Source: an uncultured Rhodospirillaceae bacterium (GTDB taxonomy: Bacteria > Pseudomonadota > Alphaproteobacteria > Dongiales > Dongiaceae). Taken from it: 38,906 nucleotides of DNA. The stretch lies in contig CADEFF010000036.1 of the NCBI GenBank assembly GCA_902826565.1, forward strand, positions 1-38,906, given 5' to 3'. The position numbers and the translations under genes were made by a program. This document shows positions 15,812 through 22,269 of the stretch, piece after piece (the stretch's first letter is position 1; the number at the start of each line of letters is the position of its first letter). The notes beneath the pieces are model-generated. The model did not search any database, was not told where the DNA came from, and saw only the letters and a program-made list of their open reading frames with translations.

Positions 15812-16555
15812 TCAGGCCGGCCGGGCGAAGCGCTTGTAGAGATAGCCGCTGAGCGAGCCGAGCACCGCCCAGAACAGCAGGCTCGTCACCAGCACGGCCA
15901 CGATGAACTGCTTCTCGAGGCTGACCGGCGCCAGCATCTTGAACTCCGCCGGATGCGGTGCGCCGTAGATATGCGGCAGCACGATCAGGATGACGCCGGC
16001 GGCGGCCCAGAGTGCGCGCTTGCCGAAGAAGATCAGCGCGAGACCGCCCGCGGTCGCAACCGCCGTCGCGAGCCACCAGATCTGCCGGTCGAGCAGCGCC
16101 GCGGCCGCGGTGCCGGGCAGCTCCGGCGCGAGACCGAGGCCGGGCGCCAGGGTGAAGGTCGCGAAGCCGGCAAGACCCCAATAGAGCCCGGTGCGCCAGT
16201 CGACGGCGCCGCCGCGGAGCGCATAGGCGGCAACGAGCAGCAGCGCGAAGCCGATCCCGGTGACGATGTTCGTAAGGAAGGTGAAGGCGGTGCGCTGGAA
16301 GCCGTCTTCCGGCGCCCATTCCTCGCCATCATGCGAATGGCCGGCCGCATCGTGATCGTGCCCGGCAGTCGCCTCGGCGGTTTCGGTCGCGGCCGCGGCC
16401 GTTCCGTCGGCCGGGGCGGCGTCGTCCGCCGTCTCGTAGCTCTCCGCCTCGAGGATCAGCGAGACCGTGCTGAACTCGTGCGCCACCGTCACCAGCGCGC
16501 CGGCGACGAGGCCCGCCAGCGCGGCGACGAAGAACAATCGCCGGAAGGTTTCCAT
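15812..16555 (-). CDS. cbtA: CbtA family cobalt transporter subunit
   Basis: This 247-residue membrane protein has about five or six hydrophobic segments, beginning FRRLFFVAALAGLVAGALVT followed by the conserved VAHEF. A His/Asp-rich loop, GHDHDAAGHSHDGEEW, lies at about 75-95 and is suited to binding cobalt. The second half includes GLAGFATFTLAPGLGLAPELPG, a signature of the family. CbtA acts with the small CbtB and is predicted to carry cobalt into the cell for B12 synthesis. ATG 16555 is preceded by GAAGGGG. It lies 19 bp after cbtB, and the operon is headed by a cobalamin riboswitch. Confidence 0.93.
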   Translation of the reverse strand: METFRRLFFVAALAGLVAGALVTVAHEFSTVSLILEAESYETADDAAPADGTAAAATETAEATAGHDHDAAGHSHDGEEWAPEDGFQRTAFTFLTNIVTGIGFALLLVAAYALRGGAVDWRTGLYWGLAGFATFTLAPGLGLAPELPGTAAAALLDRQIWWLATAVATAGGLALIFFGKRALWAAAGVILIVLPHIYGAPHPAEFKMLAPVSLEKQFIVAVLVTSLLFWAVLGSLSGYLYKRFARPA

Positions 16556-16574
16556 CCTGCTGCCCCTTCGATCG

Positions 16575-16763
16575 TCAGTGGCAGGGGAAGGCGTTCGAAT
16601 GCCGCATGTCGTGGCCGGCATTGTGGAGCGCGGTCGAGTGGGAGAAGCCGACCCCCCAGACCAGGAAGACGCCCAGCAGGGCCGCGAAGAAGACCGGCAG
16701 GGCCGCGGCGCGGGCCGCCTGCGCTGAACCCGCGCGGGTGTCGGTCGTGGTGTTGGGTTGCAT
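16575..16763 (-). CDS. cbtB: CbtB family cobalt transport protein
   Basis: This 62-residue protein has one membrane segment (about 22-40, ALPVFFAALLGVFLVWGVGF). Its C-terminal His cluster, HSTALHNAGHDMRHSNAFPCH, is the typical CbtB metal-site tail. AAGGAGT sits 8 bases before the ATG, inside the last codons of the preceding small gene, whose TGA ends one base before this start. That spacing implies translational coupling. The gene is under the cobalamin riboswitch at 17219-17390. Confidence 0.94.
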   Translation of the reverse strand: MQPNTTTDTRAGSAQAARAAALPVFFAALLGVFLVWGVGFSHSTALHNAGHDMRHSNAFPCH

Positions 16764-16764
16764 G

Positions 16765-17094
16765 TCAGTTACTCCTTGCTGCTATCCGGAAGGCTCGACG
16801 GTTACGGGACATCTCGTCAAGCCGCTCGCGCGAGCAGCGGCCGACGACGGCAAGCAGATCGCGCAGCGCCGTCGAGAGCGCCGGGCGCGGATGAGCCTGC
16901 TGATGGGCGAGAATGGCGCGGGCGGCGGCGGCCGGATCGAGGCCGAAGGGGAGGCCCAGCACCCACTGGAGGAGCGTGAGGCGATGCTCGTCGCGCGCGG
17001 TGCGCTCGATCGCGAGCAGCTCGGCGAACATGTCCGCCGCGGGGCCGCCGCCGGCGGCCGCATCGATCGTCGCGGTGGCGAGGCTAGGCGCCAT
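16765..17094 (-). CDS. Hypothetical protein in the riboswitch-cbtBA operon
   Basis: I do not recognise this 109-residue protein. It starts with an Ala-rich segment and then appears largely helical and soluble: DMFAELLAIERTARDEHRLTL, LQWVLGLPFGLDPAAAARAI, LAHQQAHPRPALSTALRDLL. It ends in a basic RNRRAFRIAARSN. No membrane segment, Cys pair or His cluster is seen. It is likely real: amino-acid composition is normal in this frame and Arg/Ser/Pro-rich in the alternative, its stop is one base from the cbtB start, and the cbtB ribosome site lies within its end. The start is uncertain: ATG 17094 overlaps a 29-codon ORF by 11 bases, and an in-frame ATG at 17112 is also possible. A regulator or accessory factor for cobalt uptake is a guess from position only. 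Confidence 0.6.
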   Translation of the reverse strand: MAPSLATATIDAAAGGGPAADMFAELLAIERTARDEHRLTLLQWVLGLPFGLDPAAAARAILAHQQAHPRPALSTALRDLLAVVGRCSRERLDEMSRNRRAFRIAARSN

Positions 17095-17173
17095 GGAGCA
17101 CCCGTCCGGCATGCACCGTCGGGGGCTCGGCCGCGGATCCGATCCGCAAGGTCTCGGGAGAAACGTTCATCAT
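17084..17173 (-). CDS. 29-residue ORF directly downstream of the cobalamin riboswitch
   Basis: This short ORF begins MMNVSPETLRIGSAAE and ends VLHGA before TAG. It has the best ribosome site in the operon, GGAGGAAG at 17176-17183, five bases before its first ATG. Its codons are G/C-rich at third positions like a real gene. Its stop overlaps the start of the 109-residue ORF in another frame (ATGGCGCCTAG), which suggests coupling. Two readings are open: a translated leader or small protein, or the true 5' end of the next gene separated by a frameshift. No family is recognised. Confidence 0.45.
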   Translation of the reverse strand: MMNVSPETLRIGSAAEPPTVHAGRVLHGA

Positions 17174-17218
17174 GTCTTCCTCCGGGGCGCCCCGCCCGGT
17201 CAATGGGACCAACGTCCG

Positions 17219-17390
17219 ACGATGGCAGGTCTCCTGGCTTGCGGGTCTTCACCCGGCGCCGACCTTCCCGGTTTCCCAGTGGTCGTCCTGGCGCCTGATT
17301 CGCCGCTCACAGTTGCGGGGGCAGCCACGGCCTGACGCCCTCTCGGGCACCGTCCCGTGTTCCCTATTATCCCTGAGATCAGGGAACCAT
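17219..17390 (-). promoter_or_regulatory. Cobalamin (AdoCbl) riboswitch
   Basis: Read on the minus strand, the conserved elements appear in order. GGGAACACGGGACGGTGCC (about 17345-17363) is the 5' portion. GGCTGCCCCCGCAACTGT then GAGCGG is the B12-box region (about 17302-17322). CCACTGGG lies at 17275-17282. The 3' end reads GAAGACCCGCAAGCCAGGAG then ACCTGCC. The element ends about 45 bp before the first small ORF and would repress the operon when adenosylcobalamin is plentiful. This fits a cobalt importer. Just 5' of the core the sequence CCCTGATCTCAGGG can form a small hairpin. Boundaries are approximate. Confidence 0.95.
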
Positions 17391-17402
17391 CGTCGCCCCT
17401 GA

Positions 17403-17431
17403 GATTTATGAGAGACGGCCGTCCCTGTCAA
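17403..17431 (-). promoter_or_regulatory. Promoter of the riboswitch-cbtBA operon
   Basis: On the minus strand a perfect -35 TTGACA (17426-17431) is followed after 17 bases by TAAATC (17403-17408), with CATAAA overlapping it as an alternative -10. Transcription would start near 17396, immediately ahead of the riboswitch fold. The motif CCCTGAGAT occurs twice on the plus strand (17371-17379 and 17398-17406), once at the predicted start and once at the edge of the riboswitch. Confidence 0.6.
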
Positions 17432-17553
17432 ACGATTGCGGCAAAGGCGCGGCATCCCGGGCGTTCGCGCGGGCCTTCTGTCGGGGATGCGGCGGGCCTA
17501 CATTGATAGCCAGACATGCGGCTCGGCAGGCATCTGCGCGAAGGAGATGAGCC

Positions 17554-18231
17554 ATGGCTCGCAAGCCCCGGACGAAGAGGCCGCGCCGTGCCGCGAAGGC
17601 GGCAGGCGCCGGCGCGAGGACGAGGAGAAGCGGCGCCGGAACGGCGGGCGCGAGCGGCGGCGACGCAAGATCCCGAATTGTCGCGGCGGCGCTGAAGCTC
17701 GCCGCGGAACGGCGCTGGTGCGCCGTCACGCTCGGCGACATCGCGAAGGCCGCGCGCATGCCGATCGCCGAGCTGCTCGCGGCCCTGCCCTCGAAGCTGG
17801 CGATCCTGGCCGAGCTGCAGCGCCAGACGGATCGCATCGCGCTCGGCGGCGATCCGGCGGAAGGCGATGCGCGCGAGCGTCTCTTCGAGCTGCTGATGCG
17901 GCGCTTCGATGCGCTGGCGCCGCATCGCGCCGGCTTGCGCTCGATCGCCCGCGCCGCGCCGGCCGATCCGCTGGGGACGGCCTGCGCCTACGGCCAGCTC
18001 CTCCACTCCATGCGGCTCATGCTCGCAGGCGCGGGGCTGCCGGCGGACGGACTCGCCGGGATGATGGCGGCCCCGGCCGTCGCCGGCATCTATCTCTCGG
18101 TCATGCCGATCTTCCTTGCCGAGGAAGCGACCGACCAGGCCCGGACGATGGCGGCGCTGGATCGCCGGCTGCGCCGGCTCGATCAGGCCGCGGGCTGGCT
18201 GAAGGCGCGGATGCCGAGGCGCGCGGCGTGA
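17554..18231 (+). CDS. TetR/AcrR family transcriptional regulator
   Basis: This 225-residue protein has an unusually long basic, Ala-rich N-terminal extension (about 1-38). A TetR-type helix-turn-helix follows: RIVAAALKLAAERRWCAVTL and GDIAKAARMPIAELLAALPSKLAIL (about 41-85). The C-terminal ligand domain is all helical and has a COQ9-like flavour (DALAPHRAGLRSIAR). The target is unknown. It is divergent from the cobalamin riboswitch operon and upstream of the phasin gene. AAGGAG lies nine bases before ATG 17554. Confidence 0.85.
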   Translation: MARKPRTKRPRRAAKAAGAGARTRRSGAGTAGASGGDARSRIVAAALKLAAERRWCAVTLGDIAKAARMPIAELLAALPSKLAILAELQRQTDRIALGGDPAEGDARERLFELLMRRFDALAPHRAGLRSIARAAPADPLGTACAYGQLLHSMRLMLAGAGLPADGLAGMMAAPAVAGIYLSVMPIFLAEEATDQARTMAALDRRLRRLDQAAGWLKARMPRRAA

Positions 18232-18265
18232 TTTAACCTGTTATTTTTCAATAGGCTAACTATAG

Positions 18266-18283
18266 TTTTGCTGCACTGCAAAA
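18266..18283. promoter_or_regulatory. PhaR-like operator site 1 upstream of the phasin promoter
   Basis: TTTTGCTGCACTGCAAAA has TTTTGC/GCAAAA arms around a TGCACT centre and lies immediately upstream of the -35 box. The embedded CTGCACTGCA is the exact inverse of TGCAGTGCAG at 18335-18344. PhaR repressors of alphaproteobacteria are known to bind TGC-rich sites in phasin promoters, so this is a plausible PhaR operator. Confidence 0.6.
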
Positions 18284-18288
18284 AGACC

Positions 18289-18317
18289 TTGACGCAGATG
18301 CAGCATAGCGCCATATA
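18289..18317 (+). promoter_or_regulatory. Sigma-70 promoter of the phasin gene
   Basis: TTGACG (18289-18294) and CATATA (18312-18317) are separated by 17 bases, close to the sigma-70 consensus. Transcription would start near 18324, leaving a leader of about 80 bases that contains operator site 2. The surroundings are notably AT-rich for this window. Confidence 0.65.
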
Positions 18318-18334
18318 CACCCCAACATGAATTG

Positions 18335-18344
18335 TGCAGTGCAG
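18335..18344 (+). promoter_or_regulatory. PhaR-like operator site 2 in the phasin leader
   Basis: TGCAGTGCAG lies just downstream of the predicted transcription start and is the inverse of the core of site 1 at 18271-18280. Two sites bracketing one promoter would suit repression by blocking or looping. Confidence 0.5.
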
Positions 18345-18402
18345 CGCGGCCCACGCCACTGCGCCAAGCCCCTGTAACCCAGACACCGGAGATACCGCGA
18401 TC

Positions 18403-18903
18403 ATGGCCAAGACCCAGACCGGCTTTTTCGATCCCGACCTCGTCAAGTTCCCGGATTTCGCGCAGCTTCAGGCCGACTACAGCCGCTATTTCGGCGAGTT
18501 CGGCAAGTTCTTCTCGAACGGCAAGTTCCCGGCCTTCGACGTGGAAGGCGCTCTCGTCGCCCAGCGCAAGAATGTCGAAACCCTGACCCAGGCGAACCAG
18601 GCCGCCCTCGAGGGCGTGCAGGCGATCGCCCGCCGGCAGGCCGAGATCGTCCGCGAGGCGGTCGAGACCTACAGCAAGTTCGCCCGCGACGTCGCGCAGG
18701 TGAATGCCGAGGACCGGCTCGCCAAGCAGACCCAGGTCGCGAAGGAGATGTTCGAGCAGGCCGTCGCCAACCTCGACGATCTCAAGGGCATCGCCGTGAA
18801 GTCGCAGGCCCAGGTAACCTCGCTGATCAGCAAGCGTGTCGCCGACAATTTCGACGAGGTCAGGGCGGCGTTCCAGCCGAAGACCGTTTCGTCGAAGAAG
18901 TAA
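18403..18903 (+). CDS. Phasin family protein
   Basis: This 166-residue protein matches the alphaproteobacterial phasin family, amphipathic proteins that coat polyhydroxyalkanoate granules. Conserved parts are FAQLQADYSRYFGEFGKFF, FDVEGALVAQRKNVETLTQA and NQAALEGVQAIARRQAEIV. A long helical stretch then runs to the C-terminal VTSLISKRVADNFDEVRAAF. ATG 18403 has CGGAGA upstream and fits the family; an in-frame extension to 18334 runs into the leader. No PHA synthase or depolymerase is in the window. It is a single-gene unit with its own promoter, two operator-like sites and a strong terminator. Confidence 0.92.
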   Translation: MAKTQTGFFDPDLVKFPDFAQLQADYSRYFGEFGKFFSNGKFPAFDVEGALVAQRKNVETLTQANQAALEGVQAIARRQAEIVREAVETYSKFARDVAQVNAEDRLAKQTQVAKEMFEQAVANLDDLKGIAVKSQAQVTSLISKRVADNFDEVRAAFQPKTVSSKK

Positions 18904-18933
18904 CTCGACCCTATCGAACGTCGGTTCCTCGAA

Positions 18934-18967
18934 AGGGCCGACCCGCAGGAAGCGGGCGGCCCTTTTT
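18934..18967 (+). terminator. Rho-independent terminator after the phasin gene
   Basis: AGGGCCGACCCGC and GCGGGCGGCCCT pair as a 12-bp GC-rich stem with one bulged base and a short AGGAA loop. TTTTT follows. It lies 30 bp past the phasin stop codon. Confidence 0.9.
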
Positions 18968-19084
18968 CTTTGCCCGCGTCGCGGGCGCGATTGCCGCGTC
19001 GCGCGAACGTGGTAAGAGTTTTCCCGTTGCCGCAGGGGACCCGTCCGGGTCCGGTGCGACGGCGGGGAACGGGACGGGGGCTCC

Positions 19085-19450
19085 ATGAGCGACAACCAGG
19101 CGGCGCCGGTCGCGCTCGCCATCGGCTTCGAGGATTTTCTCAAGGTCGATATACGCGTCGGCACGATCGTCGCGGTCGAGCCCTATCCCGAGGCGCGCAA
19201 GCCGGCCTTCAAGCTCGAGATCGATTTCGGTTCCGCCATCGGCCGGCGCCGTTCCTCGGCGCAGATCACGCTCCATTACAAGCCGGAGACCCTGGTCGGC
19301 CGTCAGGTGGCCGCGGTGCTGAACTTCCCGCCGAAGCAGATCGGCAAGTTCCGCTCCGAGGTGCTGGTTCTGGGATTTCCCGATGCCGCAGGCGAGGTCG
19401 TGCTGATCGGGCCGGAGCGCCCGGTGCCGAACGGCGGCCGGATGTTCTGA
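19085..19450 (+). CDS. csaA: CsaA-like tRNA-binding protein
   Basis: This 121-residue protein is a stand-alone tRNA-binding domain (OB-fold) of the CsaA/YgjH type. [21 protein letters not shown] is the defining strand-turn. [31 protein letters not shown] and [20 protein letters not shown] follow, matching the dimer interface and ligand groove. CsaA has been described as an export chaperone and as a tRNA binder, and the role here is unspecified. GGGG lies 6-9 bases upstream of ATG. The gene is convergent with the histidine kinase gene, 18 bp away. Confidence 0.93.
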   Translation: MSDNQAAPVALAIGFEDFLKVDIRVGTIVAVEPYPEARKPAFKLEIDFGSAIGRRRSSAQITLHYKPETLVGRQVAAVLNFPPKQIGKFRSEVLVLGFPDAAGEVVLIGPERPVPNGGRMF

Positions 19451-19468
19451 GCGCCCGCGGGCCGCCGG

Positions 19469-20872
19469 TCAGACCGGCAGCCGCATCACCGCGCGAAGGC
19501 CGCCGAGCGGCGATTGCGCGAGCGTCAGCTCCCCGCCATGGCCGCGCATCACGTCGCGGGCGATGGTGAGGCCGAGCCCGATGCCGCCGGTCGCCGGGTT
19601 GCGCGAGCTGTCGAGCCGGAAGAAGGGCTTGAACACCTCCTCGCGCATCGCCGGCGGGATGCCGGGACCGTCGTCATCCACCAGCACCTCGATCGCCGAG
19701 CCGTTATAGTCGGCCTCGATTGCGATGCGGCGCGCATGGCGCCGCGCATTGGCGATCAGGTTGGTAAGGCAGCGCCGCATGGCGTCGGGCCGGATGTTGA
19801 CCGGCATCGGCCCCTCGGCCTTGAGCTCGATGATGGCGCCCTCGCGCGCGGCGTTGGTCACCACGTCGCGCAGCAGCCGGCCGAGATCGGCGGGCTCCGG
19901 CTGCTCGGTCCCCTCGCCGCGGGCGAAGGCGAGATAGCCTTCGACCATCTTCTCCATCTCGGCCACATCGGCCTTGAGCTCGGCGAGCTCGCTCGTGTTC
20001 GGCAGCATGGCGAGCTCGAGCTTCATGCGGGTGAGCGGCGTGCGGAGATCGTGGCTCACGCCCGCCAGCATCTCGGTGCGCTGGGTGATCTGCCGCTGGA
20101 TGCGCTCGCGCATCTGGTTGAAGGCGGCGCCGGCCTGGCGCACCTCGTCGGCGCCCTCGAGCTTGAAGTCCGGAACGTTGTGGCCCTTGCCGAAGGCGTC
20201 GGCGGCGGCGGCGAGGCGGCGGATCGGCCGGACCTGACTCCGCATGAAGAGCGCCGCCACCGCAAAGAGCGCGAGCGAGGTGCCGACCATCCAGAGGATG
20301 AAGACATAGGTGGTTGAGCTGAACAGCCGCCGGCGCGGCGCAATGACCCGCAGCACGCCCTGCGGAAGCTGCAGATGCACCTCGATCTGCTTCTCGAGCG
20401 AGCGGCTGTCGATCCGGAAGGGCCGCTGCACGATGTCGGTGAGGGCGTTGGCGAGCTTGCGATCGACCAGGGTCTCGCGCACCACCACCGCGTCGTTCGG
20501 CAGCAGCTCGTCGGGGCGGAGCTCGATCTCGAGCTGCATCTTCTCGCGTGCGATGGCGAATATCTTCTCGTACGCGGAAGGATCGCGCGCGAGCTGCATG
20601 AGCTCGACCACGCTCGCGATGTCGCCCGCGACCCCGGCGGCGAGCCGCCGCGTCACCGTCTCCCAGTGGCTGTCGTAGAAGACCCAGGTCGCCACGACCT
20701 GCAGCAGCAGGAGCGGCGTGACGATGATCATGACGGCCCGGCCGAAGAGCGAACGCGGCAGCACCCAGCGCAGGAGCGATGCCGTCAGGTCGCGGTCGGC
20801 ATCGCGCTCGGGGACCGCCTCGCGTGCGGCGCCGTCGCGCGGGGCGGCGTCGGTGGCGGAAGGGACGCTCAT
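19469..20872 (-). CDS. EnvZ-like sensor histidine kinase
   Basis: This 467-residue inner-membrane kinase has a cytoplasmic N-terminal tail and TM1 at about 43-65 (AVMIIVTPLLLLQVVATWVF). A periplasmic sensor of about 130 residues is followed by TM2 (about 190-210, TYVFILWMVGTSLALFAVAA), a HAMP domain with PIRRLAAAADAFGKG, and a dimerisation H-box SHDLRTPLTRMKLELAML. The catalytic domain has the N-box NLIANARRHA, the G1 box DDDGPGIP, the F-box FKPFFR and the G2 box GGIGLGLTI. It is the partner of the PetR-like response regulator 19 bp upstream. The signal is not deducible; the H-box is of the EnvZ class. Confidence 0.95.
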   Translation of the reverse strand: MSVPSATDAAPRDGAAREAVPERDADRDLTASLLRWVLPRSLFGRAVMIIVTPLLLLQVVATWVFYDSHWETVTRRLAAGVAGDIASVVELMQLARDPSAYEKIFAIAREKMQLEIELRPDELLPNDAVVVRETLVDRKLANALTDIVQRPFRIDSRSLEKQIEVHLQLPQGVLRVIAPRRRLFSSTTYVFILWMVGTSLALFAVAALFMRSQVRPIRRLAAAADAFGKGHNVPDFKLEGADEVRQAGAAFNQMRERIQRQITQRTEMLAGVSHDLRTPLTRMKLELAMLPNTSELAELKADVAEMEKMVEGYLAFARGEGTEQPEPADLGRLLRDVVTNAAREGAIIELKAEGPMPVNIRPDAMRRCLTNLIANARRHARRIAIEADYNGSAIEVLVDDDGPGIPPAMREEVFKPFFRLDSSRNPATGGIGLGLTIARDVMRGHGGELTLAQSPLGGLRAVMRLPV

Positions 20873-20891
20873 CGCGACGCTTTCATGGCGG

Positions 20892-21572
20892 TCAGTCCGG
20901 CCGCAGCAGATAGCCGCGCCCGCGCACCGTCTGGAGATAGCGCGGGAAGCGCGGATCGGCCTCGATCTTGCGGCGCAGCCGGGTGATCTGCACGTCGACC
21001 GCGCGGCCGCTGCCCTCGGCGGCCGGCTGCTGCGAGAGCTCGTCCCGGCTGACCGCCTCGCCGGCGCGTTCGCCGAGCGCCGCCAGAAGGTCGCTTTCGG
21101 CGGCCGTGAGCCGGATCTCCTCGCTGCCGCGCAGGAGGAGCCGACGGTCGAGATCGAAACGCAGCCGCCCGAGCCGCACCAGCCGCGGCGAGTCTTCGGC
21201 CGGCGCGCGCCGAAGGATGCTCTGCACCCGCAGCACGAGCTCGCGCGGCTCGAAGGGCTTGGGCAGGTAGTCGTCGGCGCCGAGCTCGAGCCCGGCGATG
21301 CGGTCGCGCGGCTCGCCCATGGCAGTCAGCAGCAGGATCGGCACGCGGCTTTCGGCGCGGAGCGAGCGGGTGAGGTCGAGGCCGCTTTCGCCCGGCATCA
21401 TGATGTCGCAGATGATGAGGTCGAAGGCGAGGCCGCCGAGCCGCTCGCGCGCCTCCCGGGCGTCGCCCGCGACCGTTACCCGAAAACCCTGATCGCTCAG
21501 ATATTTCTTCAGCAGGGCGCGGAGCCTCGTATCGTCATCCACCACGAGTATATGGGGCGGCTCGGCTGTCAT
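20892..21572 (-). CDS. petR: OmpR/PetR-type response regulator
   Basis: This 226-residue protein has a receiver domain (1-120) with acidic pocket DDD at 12-14, phospho-acceptor Asp56 in DLIICDIMMPG, Thr83 and Lys105 in YLPKPF. The OmpR-type winged-helix domain (about 130-226) ends AVDVQITRLRRKIEADPRFP then YLQTVRGRGYLLRPD. ATG 21572 was chosen because the family begins just before HILVVDDD. It is followed by its kinase and preceded by a MarR regulator of the PetP type. The arrangement matches the petP-petR pair known from Rhodobacter; linkage to respiration genes is not visible here. Confidence 0.93.
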   Translation of the reverse strand: MTAEPPHILVVDDDTRLRALLKKYLSDQGFRVTVAGDAREARERLGGLAFDLIICDIMMPGESGLDLTRSLRAESRVPILLLTAMGEPRDRIAGLELGADDYLPKPFEPRELVLRVQSILRRAPAEDSPRLVRLGRLRFDLDRRLLLRGSEEIRLTAAESDLLAALGERAGEAVSRDELSQQPAAEGSGRAVDVQITRLRRKIEADPRFPRYLQTVRGRGYLLRPD

Positions 21573-21619
21573 GCGCGGGATTATAGGGGCTGCCGGCCCC
21601 GGCCGCATCCCGCCCCGGA

Positions 21620-22117
21620 TCAGGGCCGGCCGCGCCGCTGGTCGAGCAGGGTCGCACGGTCCGCCGGGTTCACGATGCCGAGCAGCACCTTGCGGAAACC
21701 GTCCACCGCCTCGGCGCCGGCCGCGCGATAGGCGGCCGCGATCAATTGCCGCTGCCGCTCGGTGAGGCGCCGTTCGAGATCGGCGCCCTTCGCCGTCAGA
21801 TGCAGCAGCCGCTGGCGGCGATCGCGCTCGCCGCGGCGCTGCGTCACGAAACCCTCGGTCACCAGTGTGCCCAGCACGCGCGACAGGCTCTGCTTGGTGA
21901 TCTTCAGAATTCCGAGCAGCTCGGAGACGGTCATGCCGGGCTGGCGCCCGACGAAATAGATGACCCGGTGATGCGCGCGCCCGAAGCCGAACTCGACGAG
22001 GAGCTGGTCCGCCTCGCCGGTGAAGTCGCGATAGGCGAAGAACAGCAGCTCGATCGCCTGGCGCAGATCTTCCTCGCGCAGGAACAGCGGGTTGACGGCG
22101 GTGCGGGCATCAGCCAT
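21620..22117 (-). CDS. petP: MarR-family regulator (PetP-like)
   Basis: This 165-residue winged-helix regulator carries ELLFFAYRDFTGEADQLLVE and FGFGRAHHRVIYFVGRQPGM. The recognition helix region is TVSELLGILKITKQSLSRVL, and the wing is RRGERDRRQRLLHLTAKG. This matches PetP of Rhodobacter capsulatus. ATG 22117 is the natural start; a TTG two codons earlier is possible. No convincing ribosome site is seen, so initiation may be weak or leaderless. It lies 47 bp upstream of petR and divergent from ilvE, and may regulate either. Confidence 0.88.
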   Translation of the reverse strand: MADARTAVNPLFLREEDLRQAIELLFFAYRDFTGEADQLLVEFGFGRAHHRVIYFVGRQPGMTVSELLGILKITKQSLSRVLGTLVTEGFVTQRRGERDRRQRLLHLTAKGADLERRLTERQRQLIAAAYRAAGAEAVDGFRKVLLGIVNPADRATLLDQRRGRP

Positions 22118-22142
22118 GCGCAAACCAGATAGGGCAGTAATG

Positions 22143-22171
22143 TTGACATATTCTCGCGCTTCGCCTAGAAC
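22143..22171 (+). promoter_or_regulatory. Strong sigma-70 promoter for ilvE
   Basis: A perfect TTGACA (22143-22148) with 17 bases to TAGAAC (22166-22171) lies in the petP-ilvE divergent region. Transcription would start around 22178, giving a leader of about 90 bases. The site is only about 25 bp from the petP start codon, so PetP binding here could affect both directions. Confidence 0.65.
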
Positions 22172-22269
22172 TATGCAAGGGGACGCCGCTAGACTCCCCG
22201 GGAAAAAATCACCGCCGGCCTCGCGCCGCCGCAGCCCGAGTGCCGGCCTCTGGGAAAGAGGGACCGAGC

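Noticed and set aside
16782-17252. 156-codon minus-strand frame overlapping the riboswitch end and the unknown cbt-operon ORFs
   Set aside because: Its Arg/Ser/Pro-rich composition and overlap with riboswitch sequence mark it as a shadow of the 109-residue frame.
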